Below, piece by piece: positions 1 through 8,046 of a stretch of DNA of 64,000 nt. How positions within the stretch are numbered: the stretch's first letter is position 1; each line of letters begins with the position of its first letter. The notes beneath the pieces were generated by a model. It saw only the letters and a list, made by a program, of their open reading frames with translations, was not told the DNA's origin and did not search any database. The DNA is taken from contig CAVVMG010000001.1 of assembly GCA_963749415.1 (NCBI GenBank), positions 2,294,001-2,358,000 of the forward strand, in the 5' to 3' direction. Position numbers and translations under genes: made by a program. Origin of the DNA: JALYNX01 sp963749415 (GTDB lineage Bacteria; Actinomycetota; Acidimicrobiia; Spongiisociales; ZC4RG35).

Positions 1-1
1 G

Positions 2-595
2 CTCGACAAGTTTGATCTGAACGACGCAGCTGACCGCCGCCTGCTCACCTTCTCGGGCGGGATGCGACGCCGGCTCGACATCGCCATGAGCCTGGTGGGC
101 GAGGCGCCCGTCGTCTTCTTCGATGAGCCGACGACTGGGCTCGACCCGATGGGCCGCATCGAGATGTGGGAGACCATCCAAGAGTTGGCCAAAGGCGGGA
201 CCACGGTCTTCCTGACCACGCAGTATCTGGAGGAGGCCGACAGGCTCGCAGACACGATTGCAATCCTCCACGGCGGCCGGATCGTGGCCGAGGGGCCACC
301 GGCCGAGCTGAAGACGATGGTGCCGACCGGCCTCGTCGAATTGGAATTCGACGATTATGAGCAGTTGACCGCGGCGTTGAGAGCTCTCGAAGGCCACCAC
401 CACGTGAAGCAGGCGGAATCGAAGCTGGTAGTCGCCACCACGGGCTCTGTGGCCGAGATGGCGGACTTGTTCATCCGGCTGAGAGACACCGGAACCGAGC
501 CGACCCGATTCACCAAGCAGACACCCACACTCGACGACGTCTTCTTCAAGATCCTGGAGAAGGAAATGGAGGCCTCAAATGCGAGCTCTACATGA
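2..595 (+). CDS. ABC transporter ATP-binding protein, DrrA-like (5' partial)
   Basis: C-terminal two thirds of a nucleotide-binding subunit that hydrolyses ATP to power an ABC-2 exporter at the membrane. The frame is open from base 2, so the start and Walker A lie outside the window. Visible are the signature loop (FSGGMRRRLDIA), Walker B with catalytic Glu (VVFFDEPTTGLDP), and the H-loop region where the usual His is Gln (LTTQYLEEADRLAD), as is common in the DrrA daunorubicin-resistance subfamily. The end overlaps the permease gene by 17 nt, indicating translational coupling. The substrate cannot be read from sequence. Confidence 0.93.
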   Translation, partial: LDKFDLNDAADRRLLTFSGGMRRRLDIAMSLVGEAPVVFFDEPTTGLDPMGRIEMWETIQELAKGGTTVFLTTQYLEEADRLADTIAILHGGRIVAEGPPAELKTMVPTGLVELEFDDYEQLTAALRALEGHHHVKQAESKLVVATTGSVAEMADLFIRLRDTGTEPTRFTKQTPTLDDVFFKILEKEMEASNASST

Positions 596-1355
596 CATGT
601 GGACCATGACCAAGCGAAGCTTGCGGCACACGACGCGCAGCCTCGACACCATCATCACGGTCGTATTGACACCCATCGCAATCCTGCTCCTGTTCGTCTT
701 CGTGTTCGGTGGCGCACTCGGCGCACAGACCGGCTCGATCGATTACGTCGACTTCATCACGCCCGGAGTTCTGATCATGACCATCGGCAGCGGCATTGCC
801 TACGCCTCGGTTCGGCTCAGCATGGACCTGCAGAAGGGCATCATCGGTCGCTTCCGGACAATGCCGGTGGCGCCTTCCTCGGTTCTGAGCGGACAGGCCC
901 TGTCGTCGACGCTTTCCAACCTCTTCTCCTGCTTTCTAGTGTTGGTGGTGGCGTTCATCGTCGGGTTTCGCCCGGCTGCAAGGCCTGACGGGTGGCTGTG
1001 GTTCGTCGGCCTCTTGGTCCTGTTCACGCTCGCCACGACGTGGATGGCCATGTTCTTCGGCCTGCTGGCTAAGACGGTGGAAGGCGCTGGCGCCTTCGCC
1101 TACATCCTGCTGCTTCTGATCTTCATCAGCCCATCGTTCGTGCCAACCGACTCGATGACGCCGTTGCTGAGGGGCTTCGCCGAGAACCAACCCATGACGC
1201 CGATCATCGAGACGATTCGCTCACTCTTGACCGACGGCACCCCAGGCAATGACCTGTGGGTCGCTCTTGCCTGGAGCCTGGGCATACTGGTCGTGTTCTA
1301 CACGCTTGCGTTGAGGCTCTATCGCCGGATCGAGCCTGTCCCGGCGGCCCAGTAA
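579..1355 (+). CDS. ABC-2 type transporter permease, DrrB-like
   Basis: Membrane subunit (258 aa) that pairs with the preceding ATPase to form an exporter. It has a short cytoplasmic N-terminus, then about six hydrophobic segments (first around residues 25-45, last around 230-250), the usual ABC-2 permease layout. The start ATG lies inside the end of the ATPase gene. Drug, lipid or polyketide export are all possible; there is no biosynthetic neighbour to decide. Confidence 0.9.
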   Translation: MRALHDMWTMTKRSLRHTTRSLDTIITVVLTPIAILLLFVFVFGGALGAQTGSIDYVDFITPGVLIMTIGSGIAYASVRLSMDLQKGIIGRFRTMPVAPSSVLSGQALSSTLSNLFSCFLVLVVAFIVGFRPAARPDGWLWFVGLLVLFTLATTWMAMFFGLLAKTVEGAGAFAYILLLLIFISPSFVPTDSMTPLLRGFAENQPMTPIIETIRSLLTDGTPGNDLWVALAWSLGILVVFYTLALRLYRRIEPVPAAQ

Positions 1356-1480
1356 GGCGGCGCCTGTCAGCTGGGAAGGTGTGTAGTGATCGGCCCAGTC
1401 GGTTACTGGTGGTCGAAGGAGCTGCACAACCACCATCCCGTCGGTGATTCCAGAAGGTCCGGAGTGGGGGCACACCGCCC

Positions 1481-2641
1481 CTAGGTAGGTCGACCGGCCA
1501 AAACAGGCTCCAGGTTCCGCCAGTAGAGGACCTCGTTTAGATCGCCTTCATGGCAGTGGACCAGCGTGTGGTGGTAGCGGCAGAGCAAGCACAGGTTGAA
1601 CAGGGTGGTTTCGCCTCCGTCGGCCCAAGGGTGGATATGGTGGACATCACACCACCTCGGTGTTCGGGAACAGCCGTTCCACACGCAGTGACGGTCACGG
1701 GCGACCACCGCCCGCCTTAGGCCGGCAGGGACAACCCTGGTCCGTCTCCCGATATCGAGGATCTCGGACCCACCTCTCCAGACGATACGACTCACCGAAG
1801 AGTCGCAGGAGAGGAGGCGGATGGTCTCGAGGTCGAGAACTCGTCCTCCCTCGGTCTCGTGGACACCGCCAGGGATTCCCTCCAGAGCGTCGACGTCGAC
1901 GAAAACGTTGATGTGGGGCCGCTCGCCACCGACATCGGACGGCGTGCCGCCTGCGAGAAACCCACGGGCGAGGTCTTCGAACGCGTCGTGGCGCCGCTGA
2001 CTGGGGCTCCGGTCGTCACCTGCCTCCGGCGGTAGCATCGCCGAGTCCAGAGCGGCGATCAACGCTTCACCGGCGGCGTCAGTGAGGGCGAACTCGCCCT
2101 CGATCATCCCATTGGCTCTTTGCGAGTAGTCGAAGCGCCGCCTCGCCAACTGCGTGTCGAAATCGACATCGGCACCCCGCCGGTCGACCGTGCGACGCCA
2201 ATAATCCAGGGTCTTCTGGGTCTCCTCAGCGGTGTCGCCGATGATCTCGAGGAGCACCGGCTCCGCGGCCGGGTACTTGTCGGGGAGTTGCCGCGCTGCC
2301 TCGAACAGCATCTGCGCCTGATCGGTGGTGATCTGGCCGGCTCGCCAGGAGGCGAATGTCCCCTTGAATCGCAGGGCGCTGCGCGCTGCCGAGACGTAGC
2401 GACTGGCGCGGGAAGCGGCGATGCGGCCCCGATGCTTGAGGTAGGCGACCATGTTCGGATAGCGGTAGACCTCGTGTCCCTTGCGGTCTTCGAAGACTCC
2501 GATCGACTCGGTCCACTCGACATCGAGTCGGCGCCGCGCGGTTTCGAGCAACAGGATGTGATCGTCGAGCTCGTCGATGGATGCCCGTTCCTTGTCCTCG
2601 AGGAGCGGAATGATGATCGGAAGCCGGTCTCCCCCAGCCAT
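1481..2641 (-). CDS. DUF222 / HNH endonuclease domain protein
   Basis: 386 aa. The N-terminal two thirds is the alpha-helical DUF222 (13E12-repeat) region. The C-terminus is an HNH nuclease fold with paired Cys (CVWNGC), the core CDVHHIHPWADGG and a closing CRYHHTLVH, so metal and catalytic residues look intact. This family is very abundant and often multicopy in actinobacteria; its role is unsettled, with mobile-element or defence-related function suggested. It stands alone between a plus-strand exporter and a divergent VOC gene. Confidence 0.88.
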   Translation of the reverse strand: MAGGDRLPIIIPLLEDKERASIDELDDHILLLETARRRLDVEWTESIGVFEDRKGHEVYRYPNMVAYLKHRGRIAASRASRYVSAARSALRFKGTFASWRAGQITTDQAQMLFEAARQLPDKYPAAEPVLLEIIGDTAEETQKTLDYWRRTVDRRGADVDFDTQLARRRFDYSQRANGMIEGEFALTDAAGEALIAALDSAMLPPEAGDDRSPSQRRHDAFEDLARGFLAGGTPSDVGGERPHINVFVDVDALEGIPGGVHETEGGRVLDLETIRLLSCDSSVSRIVWRGGSEILDIGRRTRVVPAGLRRAVVARDRHCVWNGCSRTPRWCDVHHIHPWADGGETTLFNLCLLCRYHHTLVHCHEGDLNEVLYWRNLEPVLAGRPT

Positions 2642-2777
2642 GACCTATTTGTACAAGAGGGGTGTGACAGAAACGGGGTCTGGATCGGTGATTCCGACAA
2701 TTGTCCCGGGTCCGGGTAGCCGAGCGCACCTATCCTCTTGCCTCTGAATCCCCGCAGAGTCGGGGCCGATCCAGACG

Positions 2778-3171
2778 GTGCCTGAGATGTCCGAACAAGA
2801 CTTGGTCAGTGTCCGCTACATGGTGGACAACGTGGAGGAGGCCATCGAGTTCTACACGCATCATCTGGGTTTCCGCGTGAACTCGAGCGCCCTACCCGCC
2901 TTCGCTGATGTGGTGCGAGACAGGCTCAGATTGCTCCTCGCCGGGCCCCAGAGCTCAGCCGGTACGGCCGATGCCCGACGGTCGCAAACCCGGCCCTGGA
3001 GGCTGGAACCGCATTCACCTCATCGTTGACGACATCGCAGCCGAGGTGGAACGCCTCCGCTCAGCGGGAGTGTCATTCCGTAACGACATCGTGACCGGCC
3101 CCGGCGGCCGGCAGATCCTCCTCGAAGATCCTTCCGGCAACCCGATTGAGCTGTTCCAACCCGCCGAGTAG
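2778..3171 (+). pseudogene. VOC (glyoxalase/bleomycin-resistance) family protein, frame broken
   Basis: Two overlapping frames together make one VOC protein. Frame one (GTG 2778 or ATG 2787) encodes VSVRYMVDNVEEAIEFYTHHLGF and onward to a Gly at 2961-2963. Frame two continues from 2965 with RPMPDGRKPGPGGWNRI and ends DPSGNPIELFQPAE. Dropping the single A at about 2964 joins them perfectly into a protein of about 130 aa. This is a one-base insertion, either a sequencing error or a recent inactivation. VOC proteins bind a metal in a beta-alpha-beta-beta-beta fold; the substrate is unknown. Confidence 0.8.
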
Positions 3172-3194
3172 CTGGGGTCGGAGGGGCTCGGGGC

Positions 3195-3428
3195 CTAACC
3201 CTGCGTGCCGGCGCGGAACTCGGTCTCCTTCACCACCGCTCCGGACCGGTCGAAGGTCCGCCATGTCCCTGCCTGTTGGCCCTTGTCGAACTCCCCACTC
3301 CGCATGATGCTGCCGTCGCGTCGGTAGAACTCCCACGCCCCGTGCATCTCCCCATCGAGCCTGAAGCCACGGTGTTTGGGTTGGCCGTTGTCGTAGTCGG
3401 CGTTGTCGGGTGTGACCTCGTCTGGCAT
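3195..3428 (-). CDS. MORN-repeat / YwqK-like small protein
   Basis: 77 aa if started at ATG 3428. It carries MORN/YwqK-type repeats: G-E-M-H-G-A-W-E-F-Y-R-R-D-G-S-I followed by a second copy GEFDKGQQAGTWRTFDRSG. Such repeats occur in cytosolic scaffold-like proteins and in YwqK-family antitoxin-like proteins. No toxin gene is recognisable next door. An upstream in-frame extension to 3467 exists, but 3428 has the sequence ttgggaac just before it and avoids overlap with the plus-strand gene. Confidence 0.62.
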   Translation of the reverse strand: MPDEVTPDNADYDNGQPKHRGFRLDGEMHGAWEFYRRDGSIMRSGEFDKGQQAGTWRTFDRSGAVVKETEFRAGTQG

Positions 3429-4272
3429 GTTCCCAAGTCTGGTCGAGGACGAGCCCATCCACGGCACAGGAGGTAGGTTTCCGTCCTTGGTGTCAGTCAG
3501 GAAAATGCGCGAGCTTTGGGCTCCCTACCGGTGCATCGCCAAGAGCTCCGAACCCACGACCCAACTCGTTCTCTGGGAGAAGAAGCGGGGCTTCACCCCA
3601 ACCGTATGTCTCGACGGTTGGGCTGCTCTGGAATCCACTCTCGTTGCGACCGGGTACCCGGTGCCCAAGCGCGCCGAGGTGGGGAGACCTTGTTCGAAAG
3701 GAATCGACAAGGCAAAACCGTGCGCTCCATCGGGGGACAACTGCTCCCTCCACAACTACGGGATCGCAGTCGATATCGACCCGCCTCTCAACCGGCACTT
3801 CGAGTCACCATTCGCCGAAAAGAAATGGGATTTCTCCAAGACAAAGGTCACGCGGCCCCAGGTTGAAGCAGTCGAGAACATCAGAACCGTCAAAGGGGTC
3901 CGAGTCTTTCGTTGGCTGGGTTGGGCACTTGGCGACACAATGCATTTCGAATTCAACCTCGGGCCCAAGGACCTCAGATTCGGCATCGATCCCGCAACCG
4001 TCGAGGTCCCCAGTGGGGCACAACCATTCAATGCAGGAGAGCAGGAGGAAATGGCATTCACAGCTGAAGAAGAGGACTTTCTCAAGGACTTCGTCAAGAT
4101 CGTTTCCGTGGACATGGGGTCCAGCAGGCACTTCGCCAAATCAGCGATCCTGGACATTCGGAAAGATGTGATCACACGAGACGAGCTCGTGAAGCTCTAC
4201 ACCGGGTTGCCTGAGGGGAACGTCAAAGAAGCCCACGCCGAACTCCTCAAGAGACTGAAGGCAAAGACCTAG
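3427..4272 (+). CDS. M15-type D-Ala-D-Ala carboxypeptidase-like protein
   Basis: 281 aa from ATG 3427. The core has M15 (VanY/DacY-like) zinc ligands: SLHNYGIAVDID supplies His109 and Asp116, and DTMHFEF supplies His173. A Cys-rich insert (CSKGIDKAKPCAPSGDNC) precedes the first ligand. The C-terminal 80 residues are charged and helical. The expected role is cleavage or trimming of peptidoglycan stem peptides. No signal peptide is evident, so export is uncertain. ATG 3505 is an alternative start. Its ATG and the start of the opposing MORN gene share one CATG. Confidence 0.75.
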   Translation: MFPSLVEDEPIHGTGGRFPSLVSVRKMRELWAPYRCIAKSSEPTTQLVLWEKKRGFTPTVCLDGWAALESTLVATGYPVPKRAEVGRPCSKGIDKAKPCAPSGDNCSLHNYGIAVDIDPPLNRHFESPFAEKKWDFSKTKVTRPQVEAVENIRTVKGVRVFRWLGWALGDTMHFEFNLGPKDLRFGIDPATVEVPSGAQPFNAGEQEEMAFTAEEEDFLKDFVKIVSVDMGSSRHFAKSAILDIRKDVITRDELVKLYTGLPEGNVKEAHAELLKRLKAKT

Positions 4273-4348
4273 TCGCTGATTGCGACCGCGTGGTGATCAG
4301 GGCCGCGGAGGATGCAGGAGCGCCTGAGCCTCGTGCTACATCGATCGG

Positions 4349-4422
4349 TGGAGCTGAGGGGATTTGAACCCCTGACCCCTTGACTGCCAGTCAAGTGCTC
4401 TGCCAGGCTGAGCTACAGCCCC
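4349..4422 (-). tRNA. tRNA-Ala (GGC)
   Basis: Complete cloverleaf on the minus strand: 7-bp acceptor stem with the G3:U70 pair that identifies alanine tRNAs, 5-bp anticodon stem (CTTGA/TCAAG) and loop CTGGCAG, giving anticodon GGC for codon GCC. T-loop GTTCGAATC is present. The 3' CCA is not encoded. It lies downstream of rsfS, at the end of the housekeeping run. Confidence 0.97.
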
Positions 4423-4472
4423 AAGACGGGAACCGGGAGTCTATTCGGGACGCCGGCTCAACCAGCAACGCC

Positions 4473-4829
4473 CTAGCCGTCGGCTACTGCCGGCTCTACC
4501 CAGTTGATCCGCTCGGCATCGGCCCAGAGCCGCTCCAGACCGTAGAAGTCACGCGGTCCCGCCTGGAACAGGTGGACGATGATGTCCCCGAAGTCGATCA
4601 GGACCCACTCCGCCTCGGGCTTGCCCTCGATCCGGAGCGGCTTCAGACCGCGGTCCTCGCGCAGTTTCTCCTCGACCTGGTCGGCAAGGGATTGAACGTG
4701 AGGCCGGGAGGTCCCAGTGGCGATCACGAAGACATCGGAGAGAACGAAGAGCCCTTCGACTTCGAGCAGGACAATGTCCATGCCCTTCTTGCTGAAGATG
4801 GCGTCGGCCGCCATCCGGGCAAGTTCCAC
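4473..4829 (-). CDS. rsfS: Ribosomal silencing factor RsfS
   Basis: 118 aa, normal for the RsfS/Iojap family. The protein binds L14 (uL14) on the 50S subunit and blocks joining with 30S when nutrients are scarce. Diagnostic stretches are DIVLLEVEGLFVLSDVFVIATG near the N-terminus and the C-terminal WVLIDFGDIIVHLFQ...RDFYGLERLW. It starts 9 nt downstream of the nadD stop, in the common nadD-rsfS order. Confidence 0.97.
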   Translation of the reverse strand: MELARMAADAIFSKKGMDIVLLEVEGLFVLSDVFVIATGTSRPHVQSLADQVEEKLREDRGLKPLRIEGKPEAEWVLIDFGDIIVHLFQAGPRDFYGLERLWADAERINWVEPAVADG

Positions 4830-4837
4830 GCTGTTCT

Positions 4838-5458
4838 CTACGAGCCTTCCTCCTGCTGGGATGAGTTCCCCACCCTATCGCCTCCCCCGAGATCCGCGTA
4901 CAGACGATGCTCCTCGATGTACTCGTACACCGACGGGGCAACCAGAAACCGGTAAGGCTCGCCGAGCCCGACCATCTCCCGGATCTCGGTGCCACTGATC
5001 TCGAGGACCGCCATGTCGAGGAAGACAGCATCGGGAACAACCGACTGCACCTCCCGAGGGTCGGTACCCGGCCGGGGCACGACCAGCAGACCGGCCCGCT
5101 CCATGATCTCCTCCCACCGGTGCCAGGTCTGGATCCCGAGCGCGGCGTCGGCCCCCAGGATCAATGAGAGCTCTTCGTCATCGGGGAACGAAAGGAGGGT
5201 GTCGATCGTGTAGGTGGGCCCGTCACGGCGGACTTCACGGTCGTCGAGCTCAAACCCGTCCACGCCTTCGATTGCGAGCCGGGTCATCGCACTTCTGTGC
5301 TCTGAACCTGTGATTCGGCGATCAGCCTTCTGCCACGGCTCTCCTGTGGGCATGAACAGCACCCGGTCCAGGCTCGCCTGGTAGAGGGCGGTCTCCCCGG
5401 CGTGGAGATGTGCGATGTGGATCGGATCGAAGGTCCCACCCAGGATGCCGGTGTGCAC
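4838..5458 (-). CDS. nadD: Nicotinate-nucleotide adenylyltransferase NadD
   Basis: 206 aa from GTG 5458, chosen because the family begins exactly at the nucleotide-binding motif TGILGGTFDPIHIAHL; a longer open frame runs to 5626 without family similarity. It transfers AMP to nicotinate mononucleotide in NAD synthesis. The (H/T)xGH-type site is GGTFDPIHIAH, and the C-terminal ISGTEIREMVGLG is the ISSTxIR motif. Forms a pair with rsfS. Confidence 0.95.
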   Translation of the reverse strand: MHTGILGGTFDPIHIAHLHAGETALYQASLDRVLFMPTGEPWQKADRRITGSEHRSAMTRLAIEGVDGFELDDREVRRDGPTYTIDTLLSFPDDEELSLILGADAALGIQTWHRWEEIMERAGLLVVPRPGTDPREVQSVVPDAVFLDMAVLEISGTEIREMVGLGEPYRFLVAPSVYEYIEEHRLYADLGGGDRVGNSSQQEEGS

Positions 5459-5909
5459 GACGCCGAGGATAGGGGGCTGGTGGGGTGACCAGCCGGAGCG
5501 CTCGGCTGATGTCAGTGGACACACAGCCAAGGCGAGGGCGCGGGTCGAGATACCTCCCACCCATGCGGACCGAGAGATGCACACCCGGCGAGCCGTGAGA
5601 CCTTCCGGTGACACCGATGACCTCACCGCGGGTGACGTACTGCCCCGCGCTCACGCTCCGCTCGCTGAGATAGGAAACCGAGACCTTGAAGCCCGGCACC
5701 GGCTCGATGGTGACCGAGAGCATGCCCGCCACCGATCCAGCAAAGGTGACCCGACCAGATGTCGGAGCTCGCACCGCGATCCCCACGGGAGCCGAGAAGT
5801 CCACGCCCCAATGACCGCCGTACTGGCCGATTGGTGCGAAGTCGGCAGTGACCGGGCCGTCGACCGGAGCCACGAGACAGACTGCGAGCAGTGCCATTTG
5901 GGCAAGCAT
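5322..5909 (-). CDS. M23-like secreted peptidase domain protein, probably inactive
   Basis: About 195 aa from ATG 5909, directly preceded by GGGGAGGGGAG. A hydrophobic signal segment (MLAQMALLAVCLVAPVDG) is followed by a LytM/M23 beta domain: the first motif GHWGVDFSAPVG is intact (His, Asp). The second motif, normally HxH, reads VHLSVR, so one zinc ligand is replaced by Ser. The domain ends near RYLDPRPRL at about 5535; the remaining Arg/Pro-rich tail runs through the start of nadD in another frame (137-nt overlap), suggesting a lost stop or an indel. Probably a non-catalytic cell-wall binding factor. Confidence 0.68.
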   Translation of the reverse strand: MLAQMALLAVCLVAPVDGPVTADFAPIGQYGGHWGVDFSAPVGIAVRAPTSGRVTFAGSVAGMLSVTIEPVPGFKVSVSYLSERSVSAGQYVTRGEVIGVTGRSHGSPGVHLSVRMGGRYLDPRPRLGCVSTDISRALRLVTPPAPYPRRRAHRHPGWDLRSDPHRTSPRRGDRPLPGEPGPGAVHAHRRAVAEG

Positions 5910-5996
5910 CTCCCCTCCCCTGGCCAACGTACCTGGGCAACGTGGCGGGAGCCAGAGGGTTGACCGCTACATTCCCGGCCAGAAAGGGGACTGCAC

Positions 5997-7019
5997 ATGA
6001 CGACGACCCGCCTCGGGTTGATGGGATTCGGAAGGATCGGTCGCAATGTCTTCCGACTCGTCCATCAACGCGACGACCTCGAAGTGGTCGCCATCAGCGA
6101 CATCGCCGACCCCGAAGCGCTCACCTACCTTCTCAAGTACGACTCGATCTACGGCCGCTTCCCGGTGCCGGTCTCGTATGCGAACGGACAGCTGTCCCAC
6201 GGCTCAAAGCAAGCGGCGTTCCTCAAGGCGAAGACTCCCGGTGAGGCCAACTGGGGTGAGCTCGGCGTCGACGTGGTCCTGGAGACCACTAGCCGCTACC
6301 GCTCCAAGGAAGCTTTGGACGAGCACCTAGCTGCCGGAGCGAAAAAGGTGGTGCTGACGTCGAGCCCGGAAACTCCCGGCGAGATCCCCCTCCTGCTGTG
6401 TGGGATCAACGACGACGTGCTCGGACCGGACGTCGATCTCGTCGCCCTCGGTTCCAACAGCTCAAACGCAGCCGCACCGATCCTCCAGGTCCTCGACGAG
6501 AAATTCGGGGTGAAGCATGCGTTCATGACCACGGTCAAGGCGATGTCGAACGCGGGCCGCCTCGCAGATGTCCCCACCGAGTCCTATCGGACCAGCCGGG
6601 CCGCCGGTGAGAACATCATTCCCGCCGCCACCAACACCGCCGAGATCCTCACCCAGGCCCTCCCCCAACTCGAGGGCAAGCTGGCGGCGGTTGCCCTCAA
6701 CGTCCCGGTGGTCGACGGCTCCACGGTGGATCTCACCGCCGAGACTGCGGTCGAAACGACGGTGGAGGAGGTCAACGCGGTGGTGGCCCAGGAGGTGGAG
6801 TCCCGCTTCTCGGGGATCATCGAGTTCGTCGCCGACCCCATTGTCTCCTCGGATGTGAGGCTCAACTCCCACTCGGGAGTGTTCGACAGCCTGGCCACCA
6901 TGGTCACCACCGGCGATCTGGTGAAGACCATCACCTGGTTCAACAACGGGTGGGGTTACTCCCACCGCGCCGTGGAAGTAACCACCACGATCGCCGGTTA
7001 TCTAGAGGGAGGGCAATGA
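5997..7019 (+). CDS. GAPDH-like protein lacking catalytic Cys and His
   Basis: 340 aa, full GAPDH length, with an intact NAD-binding start (GLMGFGRIGRNVFRL) and GAPDH C-terminal landmarks (VVDGSTVDLTAE, NNGWGYSHRAV). The catalytic loop SNASCTTN of real GAPDH reads LGSNSSNA: the nucleophile Cys is Asn154. The general-base His (TTVHAYT) is Lys181 (TTVKAMS). Phosphorylating dehydrogenase activity is therefore not expected. Good ribosome binding site (GAAAGGGG, 8 nt upstream). It ends 1 nt before the active gap gene, so the two are co-transcribed; a regulatory or structural partner role is an inference. Confidence 0.93.
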   Translation: MTTTRLGLMGFGRIGRNVFRLVHQRDDLEVVAISDIADPEALTYLLKYDSIYGRFPVPVSYANGQLSHGSKQAAFLKAKTPGEANWGELGVDVVLETTSRYRSKEALDEHLAAGAKKVVLTSSPETPGEIPLLLCGINDDVLGPDVDLVALGSNSSNAAAPILQVLDEKFGVKHAFMTTVKAMSNAGRLADVPTESYRTSRAAGENIIPAATNTAEILTQALPQLEGKLAAVALNVPVVDGSTVDLTAETAVETTVEEVNAVVAQEVESRFSGIIEFVADPIVSSDVRLNSHSGVFDSLATMVTTGDLVKTITWFNNGWGYSHRAVEVTTTIAGYLEGGQ

Positions 7020-7020
7020 C

Positions 7021-8046
<1,026 letters not shown>

